A stretch of 64,000 bases of DNA from Flammeovirga agarivorans (GCF_012641475.1 NZ_JABAIL010000014.1:62001-126000), one strand, 5' to 3'. Positions 7,740-17,133 are shown, numbered from the stretch's first letter. Numbers and translations: made by a program. Notes: generated by a model not told the origin, from the letters alone.

Positions 7740-9461
7740 ATGAAAAATCAAATTATACTTCTTTTCACTCTTCTTTTATTGAATGTTATACTTCCAGTAT
7801 TCTCACAAATCAACCCTGTTTCTGATCCAGAAAACACTCAAAAGTGGATTTTAAATAAATGGATAAGTGATGAGTTTAACGGTACTGAATTGAACAAGAC
7901 CAAGTGGTGGATTCTTGGCGAAAACAACGATTACAGAAGTAAATGGAAAGGAAGAGCCCCTGGTCAATTTGCCTCTCACAATGTAAAAGTAAGTGATGGA
8001 CAACTGAAACTTACTAGCCAATGGGATCCTACTTTCAACTTTGCTAACGAAACCAATGATGGCTGTTATTATGGAGGAACAAAAACAGCTGCTGACCTTT
8101 CCAAACCGATCACTCAAGCATGTATTATGAGTGAAACATTTTTCAAGTATGGATATATGGAAATCAAATGTAAAATTGCTGATGCTCCTGTAACTTCAGC
8201 ATTTTGGACTACTGGTTACCATAGTGAAATTGATATGGTTGAAAATTATGGTAAACGACCTATTGGAAATCCAGAAGAAACACCTGAAGAATTAGAATAT
8301 AAATATAGAACCAATCTCATTAGTTGGGACCCTGATAGGGCTGAAGATCATGAAGAATGGAAAATCGAAAATGTTATGAATAGTCGTTTAGCAGATGACT
8401 TTCATATTTACGGCTTTGAATGGGATAAAAACTATATGAAAATATATTTCGATGGGCATTTAATAAAGACAGCTACAAAAGAGGAACTTCTGAAAAAAGA
8501 TCAATGGAAATACGATTATCCTCAGGAAATGTGGCTAGACTCTGAAGTGTTTGAATGGTATGGTTTACCGAACCAAGAAGATCTATCTTCCCCTGCTGAA
8601 TTTATTATTGATTATGTAAGAGTGTGGCAAAAAGAAGAACCTCAATCTTTTTTTGATGCTTTAAGTTTTGAAGGTCCTTTCTATTTCTCAGGAAGAAGTG
8701 TAAACTGGTGGTCATCACAAGCCTCCAATTGGAGAATGAAAGATGATAAAGCTAGAACAGGCGATTTTAGCTTACGTTATCAAGGAAATGCTCCTTTCAC
8801 AGGAAATTATTCAACCTTCTCCCCTTATGGTTCTCTTGATCTTCCCGAAGGAGCCAATACTTTATCGTTTTATATATGGATTGATGAATCTACTGAGATC
8901 AATACTATTGATTTTGTTCTCAGTAAACCATATAAAGAGATAAATGTAGACCTAAGTTCAATAAAGAAAGGACAATGGGTAGAAGTAAATACTTCTTTTG
9001 AACGAAATGATAAGTCAGATACCAATATCATTAATGGTGATAGAATTCAGATAAAAATCCAAGCTGAAAGTATCGAGAGTACTGAAGCACTATTTTTTTT
9101 TGATGACATCAGCTTCGAAAATTCTAATGAAAGTGATGTATCACCTGAGTATCCTTTTCCTGATGATGAATATACAGAACAGGAATACCCTAAAGACGAA
9201 GAAGAAAAACCTACCCACTCCGATCAACCATTAAAGATTGACTGGGGAATGTACCCAAATCCCTCTTCTTCGATTATCAATGTGTATTCTAACTCTAATG
9301 GATCTCTCAAAATTATTAATGCAGTTGGAGTAGAACTCATGGATATAGCAAAACAAAAAGAAGAGATCTCTATTGCTTTAGATGATTTAAGACATGGACT
9401 ATACTATGTAGTATTCGAGTCTAAAGGACTACTTGATACAAAAAAACTAGTGATAGAATAA
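7740..9461 (+). CDS. Secreted GH16 glycoside hydrolase with T9SS sorting domain
   Basis: 573 residues. Signal peptide 1-22. The GH16 domain is at about 35-298, with ISDEFNGTELN near its start and the catalytic motif E-I-D-M-V-E at 163-168, where Glu163 is the expected nucleophile, Asp165 the helper and Glu168 the acid/base. The overall pattern (SDEFN, YHSEIDMVE, DYVRVW) resembles marine galactanases such as kappa-carrageenase or porphyranase; the substrate is not resolved. Residues about 305-460 look like a carbohydrate-binding beta-sandwich. An acidic linker follows, then a type A sorting domain from about 497 (MYPNPSSS to the KKLVIE end), so export by the Gld/Por system is expected. A TAAATTTG at 7676-7683 may be its -7 box. 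Confidence 0.88.
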   Translation: MKNQIILLFTLLLLNVILPVFSQINPVSDPENTQKWILNKWISDEFNGTELNKTKWWILGENNDYRSKWKGRAPGQFASHNVKVSDGQLKLTSQWDPTFNFANETNDGCYYGGTKTAADLSKPITQACIMSETFFKYGYMEIKCKIADAPVTSAFWTTGYHSEIDMVENYGKRPIGNPEETPEELEYKYRTNLISWDPDRAEDHEEWKIENVMNSRLADDFHIYGFEWDKNYMKIYFDGHLIKTATKEELLKKDQWKYDYPQEMWLDSEVFEWYGLPNQEDLSSPAEFIIDYVRVWQKEEPQSFFDALSFEGPFYFSGRSVNWWSSQASNWRMKDDKARTGDFSLRYQGNAPFTGNYSTFSPYGSLDLPEGANTLSFYIWIDESTEINTIDFVLSKPYKEINVDLSSIKKGQWVEVNTSFERNDKSDTNIINGDRIQIKIQAESIESTEALFFFDDISFENSNESDVSPEYPFPDDEYTEQEYPKDEEEKPTHSDQPLKIDWGMYPNPSSSIINVYSNSNGSLKIINAVGVELMDIAKQKEEISIALDDLRHGLYYVVFESKGLLDTKKLVIE

Positions 9462-9467
9462 TAATGG

Positions 9468-9505
9468 AAGCCATTGAACAAAATAATGTTCAATGGCTTT
9501 TTTAT
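9468..9505 (+). terminator. Terminator of the GH16 gene
   Basis: Perfect 12-bp stem AAGCCATTGAAC/GTTCAATGGCTT with an 8-base loop, then TTTTAT. Confidence 0.8.
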
Positions 9506-9509
9506 ATAA

Positions 9510-10313
9510 TCATGCGTCTTTTCCCATCAATACACAAACAACATTCACATTAAATTGCCATTCTTGTTTTTGCATAATTTCAGGTCTTATTAGATTATAA
9601 TAAACATTGAAGCTAACATTCATAGGCAAACTCTTAAAAGGAAGCATTTGACCTACACCTCCACCGACTGGGACCAACCATTTTGTATCTCCTACAAATG
9701 CATCGCTTTTGATCATCATTGGTTGAGTATTTACAGAAGTGCCTGTTTTAAACGTATAATTTAAAATATATTGAAATACACTTTGATTAATACTACTTCC
9801 CCCAACTCCCCATGTAGGGTTATAATTTACCCCAGCCATAAAATATTTATAATGATAAATTGTAGCCATGGCGAAACCTATATCCCATGTTTCCAATCCT
9901 TTTATTGTATTTGTAGCAAATACAGCCGAGGGCCCTAAACCGAGTGTTAGTTGACCATCGTTTCCAAGTTCAATAGGTTTTCTATTCGCTATTAAACCTT
10001 GATAAATCACATTACCTAAGAATGTCTTTGATGTCTGTAACTCACTATTATAAATTGATTCTATCGGTAAAATCCCATAATTTAATAATTCAATATTCTC
10101 TGTTAACATTACAGGAAATATGAATTTAACCAATAACATATTTGATTTATCATCCCCAGTACCGACATGAGAATAACTATGAAAGTTGATTTTCCCAATG
10201 GGTGAGGATGGGTCTGTTACTGTTTCTGCAAATAACTGAATATCATCATCATAATTTTGGCCATATGACTTTATACCCATGGAGAATAGAACAATGATTA
10301 ATAGATTTTTCAT
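9510..10313 (-). CDS. Exported protein, paralogue of the upstream neighbour
   Basis: 267 residues with a signal peptide ending in IKSYGQ. The body is beta-rich with conserved blocks (LLVKFIFPVML, TFLGNVIYQGLIANRKPIELG, GDTKWLVPVGGGVGQMLPFK, MNVSFNVYYNLIRPE). It may be an outer-membrane barrel of the 'neuromedin U' type found in many Gram-negatives; this is by look only. It shares most of its residues with the product of the adjacent gene at 10360-11169, so the pair is a tandem duplication. Both lie on the minus strand 46 bp apart. Confidence 0.72.
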   Translation of the reverse strand: MKNLLIIVLFSMGIKSYGQNYDDDIQLFAETVTDPSSPIGKINFHSYSHVGTGDDKSNMLLVKFIFPVMLTENIELLNYGILPIESIYNSELQTSKTFLGNVIYQGLIANRKPIELGNDGQLTLGLGPSAVFATNTIKGLETWDIGFAMATIYHYKYFMAGVNYNPTWGVGGSSINQSVFQYILNYTFKTGTSVNTQPMMIKSDAFVGDTKWLVPVGGGVGQMLPFKSLPMNVSFNVYYNLIRPEIMQKQEWQFNVNVVCVLMGKDA

Positions 10314-10359
10314 AATTTAAGAGAAGAACAAAGGGTATCACACAGTTTATACATCTATT

Positions 10360-11169
10360 CTAGTATTTATTTTTGCCCATCAATACACAAACAATATTCA
10401 CATTAAATTGCCACTCTTGATGTTGCATTATTTCTGGTCTAACTAGATTATAGTAAACATTAAAGCTCACATTCATGGGTAGGCTCTTAAAAGGAAGCAT
10501 TTGACCTACACCTCCCCCTACTGGAATCAACCATTTTGTATCTCCCACGAAAGCCTCGCTTTTCATCATCATTGGTTGGGTATTGATAGAAGTACCTGTT
10601 TTAAATGTATAATTGAAAATGTATTGAAACATACTCTGATCAATACTACTTCCTCCTACTCCCCAAGATGGACTGTAGTTTACCAACCCCATAAAACTCT
10701 TGTGATGATAAATTGCAGCCAAAGCAACACCTACATTCCATGTTCCATGCCTTTCATTTGTACTTGTTCCCATCACAAAAGATGGCCCTACTGCAACTGT
10801 AAGGTGGCCATTTTCTCCTAAGCTAATTGGCTTTCTATTCGCCATCAACCCCTGATAAGAAATATTCCCAAGGTGGGTCTGTGAAATTTTTGCTTCTCCA
10901 TTATAATTTGTTTCTAATGGAATAATTCCATAATTAATCACCTTAATATTCTCATTGATCATAAGTGGAATCACTGGCTCTACCAATAAAGTATTGGACC
11001 AAGTATTTCCTGACCCTGTATGGGTAAAATTCTGAAAGATTAATTTTCCTACGGGTGCCACTGGATTAGAAGCTGTCTCTGCCAACTTCTGAACCTCTGT
11101 TTTTTCATCCTGTGCCAATAAGTACACATTCAGTAATATGAAAAACAGTGATAATTGGTATCTCATCAT
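10360..11169 (-). CDS. Exported protein, tandem paralogue
   Basis: 269 residues when started at the ATG pair at 11169/11166; an upstream ATG at 11184 is discarded because it lies in the terminator of the preceding gene. The signal peptide ends in VYLLAQ. The C-terminal hundred residues (FKTGTSINTQPMM to VVCVLMGK-like) are nearly identical to those of the downstream paralogue, while the N-terminal parts differ more. It is probably an envelope beta-barrel of unknown function. The two genes are likely co-transcribed. Confidence 0.72.
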   Translation of the reverse strand: MMRYQLSLFFILLNVYLLAQDEKTEVQKLAETASNPVAPVGKLIFQNFTHTGSGNTWSNTLLVEPVIPLMINENIKVINYGIIPLETNYNGEAKISQTHLGNISYQGLMANRKPISLGENGHLTVAVGPSFVMGTSTNERHGTWNVGVALAAIYHHKSFMGLVNYSPSWGVGGSSIDQSMFQYIFNYTFKTGTSINTQPMMMKSEAFVGDTKWLIPVGGGVGQMLPFKSLPMNVSFNVYYNLVRPEIMQHQEWQFNVNIVCVLMGKNKY

Positions 11170-11173
11170 GTTT

Positions 11174-11209
11174 AAAAAAAGCAACCGAACTAAAAGAAGT
11201 TCGATTGCT
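11174..11209 (-). terminator. Terminator of the DUF1254 gene
   Basis: On the minus strand AGCAATCGAACT/AGTTCGGTTGCT, a stem with one G-U pair that fits only this strand, followed by seven T. Confidence 0.75.
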
Positions 11210-11239
11210 AGAATTAAAATATATTGTTGGATAAAGAAT

Positions 11240-12748
11240 TTATTTACTTAAACCTGAAGTGATTTTTTCCCAATCTGGTAATTGGAATGATTTGTCGAAA
11301 AATGCTTCTCTTGGAGCATATAATCTGAAATAAATAAACCATCCATCATCTCCTACTGTCTTTAAGTAGTTCGCAGGATTTACTCCTTCAGGACGTTCAG
11401 CACCTATATAAATATCAATCGAACCGTCTTTATTATAAGTAACATCTTTTCTTCTAGAGTTGATTCCGATATCGGCGATCTCTGTTCCTCCATTATCATA
11501 CGGTCTACGCGTATCTTCGCTATATAAAGTCACAGACCAGAATTGATCAACCGGTACGTCTGCTGGCACATGTAACTTATAAGTTTGATCAGCTCTTAAT
11601 AAATCACCATTTTGATCCCTTTTGGAAGTCATATAAATCTGACCATAACCTGGTGAAGGCTCTACCATCCCTTTTGTAGAACTTACTGCCTCATAGTACC
11701 AAACTGCTCTTTCATCCAAATAGACCATCATTTCATTTGCTTGAGGAATATTAAAATCAAATGATTTATACCAATTCGTTCCAGCCCAATATGGTTCACT
11801 AAACCTTGGATTTGTTTGTAGGTTTCTTAACATCAACTCACCCATCTTTAACCCTTTCATTAGGTTTTCTTTTTGTCTTGCTGTAGGGTTAAATGGTTTT
11901 CCTATTTCTATACCTAAAGGCTTAATCATAGCAATCCAAGCTTTGTCTTGCTCTCTTACTGGTTCTTCATTAATGATGGTATGAAGTTTTTTCCAATAGT
12001 CTAAATCTCTTGGAGCAGTAGCAGACCACTCTACATCCTTATCTTCAATAAATGATGCATCTTTTAATTTTGTACCTACTTTACCTAGCTTAAGGTTTGA
12101 TTTAAATTTATCAACAGCACTCGGGTCCGCTTCTAATATTCTTAATCCGATAAAAAAGTTATTCGTTTCTGACTGAACAATAAAATCAGCTTGACCTTTA
12201 TACTTATCCGGATTATCACTAGGGCCACAGATGATGTAAGTACCACCTTGTCCTTTATCTGGTCCTGTTAGACCAAGATCAGCAACAGGTCTTTGCCAAA
12301 GATCCAAGAAACCTCCTGCTGTCATTCCTTTAGGATAATCAACTTTTACTGCTCCATCTTTTAGATTAGAAAAAGTGAAAATATAAGGGGTAGTTAAGTT
12401 ACCTGTAACAATGCCTCTTTTCTCTTTTAATGATTTTAATACCACAAAATTTTCAAGGCCTGCAGCATCATACGCTGCATCTTCTCTATCGCCCCAAGTT
12501 TTCATAGAAACAATTGGAGTAGACCAGATATAAGCTTGAGAAGCTCTTTGAAAATCCATTGCATCAAACAGTTCCTCCGAACCTTTGTTGATAAAGTTAT
12601 TTTCTAGTTCGATATCACCATATACAGTTTCAATAATTTCATCACCTTTCAGTGATGCTTTTGATAATGGCGTTTGTGCATAGATTGAAGATGCACTCAT
12701 TTGTAATAACAGGGAAGCTCCTAGTAGTTGAACACTTTTCAATTTCAT
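11240..12748 (-). CDS. DUF1254/DUF1214 domain exported protein
   Basis: 502 residues. A signal peptide ends in SSIYAQ. The N-terminal part (about 60-190, FQRASQAYIWSTPIVSMKTW through LDLWQRPVADLGLTGPDKGQGGTYIICGP) is a DUF1254 domain. The C-terminal part (about 345-490, LDERAVWYYEAVSS, ADVPVDQFWSVTLYS, WFIYFRLYAPREAFFDKSFQLPDWE) is DUF1214. This two-domain protein family is widespread and functionally uncharacterised. It is divergent from an AraC regulator (12928) across 179 bp, so that regulator probably controls it. A palindrome TTAGT-TC-ACTAA sits in between at 12813-12824. Confidence 0.85.
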   Translation of the reverse strand: MKLKSVQLLGASLLLQMSASSIYAQTPLSKASLKGDEIIETVYGDIELENNFINKGSEELFDAMDFQRASQAYIWSTPIVSMKTWGDREDAAYDAAGLENFVVLKSLKEKRGIVTGNLTTPYIFTFSNLKDGAVKVDYPKGMTAGGFLDLWQRPVADLGLTGPDKGQGGTYIICGPSDNPDKYKGQADFIVQSETNNFFIGLRILEADPSAVDKFKSNLKLGKVGTKLKDASFIEDKDVEWSATAPRDLDYWKKLHTIINEEPVREQDKAWIAMIKPLGIEIGKPFNPTARQKENLMKGLKMGELMLRNLQTNPRFSEPYWAGTNWYKSFDFNIPQANEMMVYLDERAVWYYEAVSSTKGMVEPSPGYGQIYMTSKRDQNGDLLRADQTYKLHVPADVPVDQFWSVTLYSEDTRRPYDNGGTEIADIGINSRRKDVTYNKDGSIDIYIGAERPEGVNPANYLKTVGDDGWFIYFRLYAPREAFFDKSFQLPDWEKITSGLSK

Positions 12749-12927
12749 CTTTCGTTTTATTAAATGATTGATGATTAATTAAACTGAAAAGTCAGTCTTC
12801 AGATTACATCGATTAGTTCACTAACTATCGTAATAAGCTCAAATCATATTTATTCTTGAAACTTTATTTTATTTTCAATGTATAAAGTGATGTATCCACT
12901 TAATAAAAATGATCACTCCTCTTAGCA

Positions 12928-13926
12928 ATGCAAGAACTTAAAATAAAAACTGGGTCGGTTAGAAGCACTATACAACAATTAGAATCGGCATTCAATATCA
13001 CCCCATCAGAAGATAATAAATTATTGATCAATAATAATTTAGTGAAGATTGATTACCAATGGTTCACTCCATTTCAAGGTATCGAAATAGGGTTGCATAA
13101 AGTGGCTTTTAAAGAGGATTTCAAAATCGAGATTATCGATGGTAATGAGAAAGAAAAATATATCTACTTCCAATTTGATTACTCAAATAATATCGCTCCT
13201 AAATCAACAGAAGAGGCGTCAAAGTTATTGTCAACATCAACAAATTTGATGAGTATGCAGAGCACTAATATCCCTCTAGAAATGAAAGCCAATAAAGGTG
13301 ACATTAGTGAGTGGGTCTCTGTTAGAGTCTCTGAAGACCATTTCAATAATTATATGTCGCATATGAAGGAACACATTGGGAAGGTTTTCGATATTGATAA
13401 CCCATGGATCATTTATGATATCATACCTACAAATGTTCAAATCTTAATCGATGAATTATTTTCTGTGAATGATGAAATGACTCCACCACGAAAAAATAGT
13501 ATCATTTTATCTCGTACAGCAGAAATCATTGGGACTTTTTTGGATATGATCATTAGAAGAAACCAAGGAGATGTACAAAATAATAATATGCATATCGAGG
13601 ATATTAGACGAATGCATTCTATTAAAGGTGAGTTAACACAACTGATGGATAAAACTCCTTCACTTAATTCATTGGCTGAGAAGTATGGAGTATCACTTTC
13701 TAAACTAAAAAGAGATTTCGAAAGTGCTTTTGGTACAACTATACCTAGGTTTCATTTAAACTATAGATTAGAACTTTCTTATAAGATGTTATCACAAAAA
13801 AATATCTCTGTCACAGAAGTATCTAGACATTTTGGGTTCAAGAGTATTTCGAATTTTTCTGAAAACTTTAAAGATAAATTTCAGGCCACTCCTAAAGAAA
13901 TTGCCTCACTTCATCAAAAAAATTAG
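12928..13926 (+). CDS. AraC family transcriptional regulator
   Basis: 332 residues. The C-terminal hundred residues form the two helix-turn-helix units of AraC proteins: SLNSLAEKYGVSLSKLKRDFESAFG and ISVTEVSRHFGFKSISNFSENFKDKFQATPKEI. The N-terminal 220 residues have no clear cupin pattern and may bind a ligand or partner. The gene is divergent from the DUF1254/DUF1214 gene and 71 bp upstream of a BLUF photosensor gene in the same direction. This could tie its regulon to light, though no direct interaction is shown. Confidence 0.87.
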   Translation: MQELKIKTGSVRSTIQQLESAFNITPSEDNKLLINNNLVKIDYQWFTPFQGIEIGLHKVAFKEDFKIEIIDGNEKEKYIYFQFDYSNNIAPKSTEEASKLLSTSTNLMSMQSTNIPLEMKANKGDISEWVSVRVSEDHFNNYMSHMKEHIGKVFDIDNPWIIYDIIPTNVQILIDELFSVNDEMTPPRKNSIILSRTAEIIGTFLDMIIRRNQGDVQNNNMHIEDIRRMHSIKGELTQLMDKTPSLNSLAEKYGVSLSKLKRDFESAFGTTIPRFHLNYRLELSYKMLSQKNISVTEVSRHFGFKSISNFSENFKDKFQATPKEIASLHQKN

Positions 13927-13997
13927 TATATTAATAATAACCCAAAAGCAATACGATTGTATGCATTATAATCTTTAACCCTATTTAATTAACTATT

Positions 13998-14438
13998 ATG
14001 TACTGCCTTTGCTATATAAGCACTAGAAAGCATGATCTTGACGATGACATACTAAAACAGATTCTTCTTCATAGTAGAGAAAATAACCGATTCAGGAACC
14101 TTACAGGTATTTTAGTACTTCTAAAAGACAAATTCATTCAAATACTAGAAGGCGATGAAAATGATGTCAATGATATTTATAACAAAATCATGAAAGATAA
14201 CCGACATCAGTATGTTCAAAAGGTCTATTCTGGTGAGATTGAAAAACGTAATTTTAAAACTTGGGCCATGGCCTTCCACGAAATACATTGGGACGATCTA
14301 GAAGATGCCGGACTGGTAAAAGAATACGATAAAAGTATTTCTCTAGAACAATACCTCAAAGAAAAAGACCATTACATTATTGAGTTCCTTAAGTCTTATA
14401 ATGGAATTAATGAGCTCCAATTGAATTTGCCAAGCTAA
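13998..14438 (+). CDS. BLUF domain blue-light sensor
   Basis: 146 residues, a stand-alone FAD-binding BLUF domain with a short C-terminal tail. Key photocycle residues are present: Tyr6 (in CYISTRK), Asn30 (in ENNRFRNLTG), Gln48 (in KFIQILEG), Trp89 and Met91 (in FKTWAMAF). These match Tyr8, Asn31, Gln50, Trp91 and Met93 of PixD-type proteins. With no output domain it must signal by protein-protein contact. It follows an AraC regulator gene in the same direction, so that regulator or its target is a candidate partner. The gene ends in a strong terminator. Confidence 0.9.
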   Translation: MYCLCYISTRKHDLDDDILKQILLHSRENNRFRNLTGILVLLKDKFIQILEGDENDVNDIYNKIMKDNRHQYVQKVYSGEIEKRNFKTWAMAFHEIHWDDLEDAGLVKEYDKSISLEQYLKEKDHYIIEFLKSYNGINELQLNLPS

Positions 14439-14440
14439 AA

Positions 14441-14476
14441 AAATGGGTATCGAACTTTGAACTTCGATACCCATTT
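14441..14476. terminator. Bidirectional terminator between BLUF and methyltransferase genes
   Basis: Perfect 12-bp stem ATGGGTATCGAA/TTCGATACCCAT, A-rich before and T-rich after, shared by the convergent genes. Confidence 0.8.
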
Positions 14477-14477
14477 T

Positions 14478-15098
14478 CTATTTCTTCCTCATACAAACAA
14501 AAGAGAAATTTTGAACGGTCTCAAATGGGGTAACATGATCTTCGATCAAGGTATTTACCAATTCAAAATGATCTTGAAAAACCTCTGCTAGCTGTTGGGG
14601 TGTATATTGCTTAATAGGAATACCACTACATTTTGTTGGTCCCTTATCTGAGAATGTACCAACAACTAAAATTCCATCTGATTGTATATGATCTGCAACC
14701 ACTTTTTTGTAATTATCAATGTCTTCTTGTTCTGTTAGAAAATGAAAAGCAGCTCTATCATGCCAAAAGGCAAACGTTTTATCTGATTTAAATAGTGAGG
14801 CATCACTTACAACAAAGTTTACTTTTGCAGCCTTTTCTCCTAAACGCTTTTTTACTCGATCTAATGACTTAGAAGAAATGTCCAATACGGTAACATCTGT
14901 ATAATCTTCCTCTAATAAATGATCTACCAAGAAACTATCTCCACCCCCTACATCGATTATCGCATCGTTTTTTGATAATACAGCTCTTTCTATAAAATCT
15001 AAGGAGGTCTTAGGTACTTTTTGATACCAGCTTACTTCAGTTAATTGCTTTTTAGAATAAATATCTTGCCAATGGGCCTCTTTATTAAAATCTGTCAT
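14478..15098 (-). CDS. Class I SAM-dependent methyltransferase
   Basis: 206 residues with a Rossmann-type methyltransferase core: motif I is AIIDVGGGDSFLVDHLL (about 46-62), the acidic end of strand 2 is VTVLDIS (about 69-75), and motif IV-like FWHDRAAFHFL is at about 111-121. The N-terminus (HWQDIYSKKQLTEVSWYQ) is shared by tellurite-resistance/TehB-like and thiol or small-molecule methyltransferases. The substrate is unknown. It is convergent with the BLUF gene and stands alone. Confidence 0.85.
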   Translation of the reverse strand: MTDFNKEAHWQDIYSKKQLTEVSWYQKVPKTSLDFIERAVLSKNDAIIDVGGGDSFLVDHLLEEDYTDVTVLDISSKSLDRVKKRLGEKAAKVNFVVSDASLFKSDKTFAFWHDRAAFHFLTEQEDIDNYKKVVADHIQSDGILVVGTFSDKGPTKCSGIPIKQYTPQQLAEVFQDHFELVNTLIEDHVTPFETVQNFSFVCMRKK

Positions 15099-15280
15099 TT
15101 GAATGTCGGTTAATACTCGAGCAATATACTACTTTATCAAAAATGACGAAGTAACATTAATTACAAAACACTGAAAATGAATATTCACTCATATTGTTAT
15201 TTTTGATTATCAATAAGTTAAGAAACAAAACATTGGATTATTCTGTGAAAACAACCTATTTTTCAGTGAAAAAAGCGTTT

Positions 15281-15301
15281 ATTTGCATTATGTGTGCAAA
15301 T
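15281..15301. promoter_or_regulatory. Inverted repeat upstream of the acyl-CoA synthetase
   Basis: ATTTGCA-N7-TGCAAAT, perfect 7-bp arms, 52 bp before the start codon. It could be a repressor site of the TetR/FadR kind; no binding protein is known. Confidence 0.35.
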
Positions 15302-15352
15302 ATTAATGCACTACATACTTATCAACATATATAAGCATAAGAATTCATTTAC

Positions 15353-17113
15353 ATGGAACCTAAACGTGTCTTTGATTTTATTGACCAACAAAAAGAAAAC
15401 TACGGTGGACTCAATGTTTGTTTTGCCAATAAAGAAAATGGTAATTGGATAACATATTCTACTGAAAAAATATCAGAACTTCTCGATCAATTAGGTAGTG
15501 GCTTATTACGTTATGGTCTAAAGAAAGGAGATAAAATTGCTATTGTTTCAGATAATAGACCAGAATGGAATTTTATTGATTTGGCTTGTGCACAAATAGG
15601 AGTTACAGTAGTTCCTATTTACCCTACAATCACTCCTGATGATTATATTTTCATCTTTAATCATGCGGAGATCAAAGTAGCTTTTATTGAAACAAAAGCA
15701 CTTTCAAACAAAATCAATAAGATAAAAGATCAGCTTCCTTTATTGGAACAAGTCTATACATTTAATCAGATTGATGGAGAAATTCATTGGAGTTCTTTAG
15801 TTGATGTCACTATTTCGGAACAGGAAAGTATCAATCAGATAAAAGATGAAATCTCTGAAGATGATCTCTACACTATAGTCTATACTTCTGGTACTACTGG
15901 CAACCCTAAAGGGGTAATGTTATCACATAAAAATGTTGTGAGTGATGCAATTGCTGCAGCAGAAACCTTACCTGTTACTAGAGGAAATGCCAAAGCACTT
16001 AGCTTCTTACCTTTATCACATGTTTATGAACGTACTAGTGTATATTCATATATATGTGGCGGTGTTTCTGTTTACTATGCAGAGAATGTTGCAAAGGTGG
16101 CTGAAAACTTAAAAGAAGTACAACCTGATGTTTTTTGTACTGTACCTCGATTACTCGAAAAAGTTTACGATACCATTGTCAGTAAAGGCATGGAAACGAA
16201 AGGCCTTAAAAGAGCCATCTTTTTCTGGGCTCTTAACTTAGGACTAAAGTATAATCCTAGAGAAAAAATGGGACTGTGGTTCAATATCCAGCATGCTATT
16301 GCAGATAAATTAGTCTTCAAGAAGTGGAGAGAAGCATTGGGTGGTAATATCAAAAACATGAACGTGGGTGCCGCTGCTCTTCAACCAAGACTTATACGTT
16401 CTTTCTGGGCTGCTGGTATTAAAGTATGCGAAGGTTACGGTATGTCGGAAACTGCTCCTGTAGTTTGTGTTAACAGAGTTAATCCGGAAGATATGATGGT
16501 TGGAACTGTTGGTCTACCTCTAAATGGTGTAGAATTAAAAATTGCATCAGATGGAGAAATATTGATCAAAGGGCCTAATGTTATGCTTGGTTATTTTAAA
16601 CAACCAGATCTTACAGCTAAAACAATAAAAGAGGGTTGGTTACACTCTGGAGATATTGGAGAATTGGTTGATGGAAAATTCTTAAAGATAACTGATCGTA
16701 AGAAAGAGTTATTTAAGACCTCTGCAGGTAAATATATTTCCCCTCAATTCTTAGAAAATAAATTAAAGGAATCTTTCTTTATTGAACAAGTTGCCGTTGT
16801 GGGAAATCACCAAAAATTCCCTGCCGCTTTAATTGTTCCTAATTATGACGCTTTAGAAAAATGGTGTGAAGAAAACCATATCTTCGATACAGCTCCTCAG
16901 AATATTATTCAAAATCCTGAGGTCCTGAAAAAATTCAAAAGGGAAGTGATGCAAGCCAATAAAGATTTTGCTAGATATGAACAAGTACAGAAGTTCAAGC
17001 TCCTAGAAAATGAATGGACCATCGATACAGGCGAGGTAACCCCTACGCTTAAGCCTAAGAGAAAAATCATCAATGAAAAGTATAAACACCTAATTGATGA
17101 AATTTACACTTAG
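15353..17113 (+). CDS. Long-chain acyl-CoA synthetase (AMP-binding)
   Basis: 586 residues, the usual length for this group. The AMP-binding P-loop-like motif YTSGTTGNPKG is at 177-187, the second motif EGYGMSETAPV in the middle, and the C-terminal SGDIGELVDGKFLKITDRKKELFKTSAGKYIS contains the conserved Asp and the catalytic-lysine region. It activates a fatty acid with ATP to acyl-AMP and then acyl-CoA for beta-oxidation or lipid synthesis. Chain-length preference cannot be read from sequence. It is transcribed alone, with a terminator shared with the convergent antiporter gene. Confidence 0.9.
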   Translation: MEPKRVFDFIDQQKENYGGLNVCFANKENGNWITYSTEKISELLDQLGSGLLRYGLKKGDKIAIVSDNRPEWNFIDLACAQIGVTVVPIYPTITPDDYIFIFNHAEIKVAFIETKALSNKINKIKDQLPLLEQVYTFNQIDGEIHWSSLVDVTISEQESINQIKDEISEDDLYTIVYTSGTTGNPKGVMLSHKNVVSDAIAAAETLPVTRGNAKALSFLPLSHVYERTSVYSYICGGVSVYYAENVAKVAENLKEVQPDVFCTVPRLLEKVYDTIVSKGMETKGLKRAIFFWALNLGLKYNPREKMGLWFNIQHAIADKLVFKKWREALGGNIKNMNVGAAALQPRLIRSFWAAGIKVCEGYGMSETAPVVCVNRVNPEDMMVGTVGLPLNGVELKIASDGEILIKGPNVMLGYFKQPDLTAKTIKEGWLHSGDIGELVDGKFLKITDRKKELFKTSAGKYISPQFLENKLKESFFIEQVAVVGNHQKFPAALIVPNYDALEKWCEENHIFDTAPQNIIQNPEVLKKFKREVMQANKDFARYEQVQKFKLLENEWTIDTGEVTPTLKPKRKIINEKYKHLIDEIYT

Positions 17114-17133
17114 TAGAACATCTTTATGAAAGT

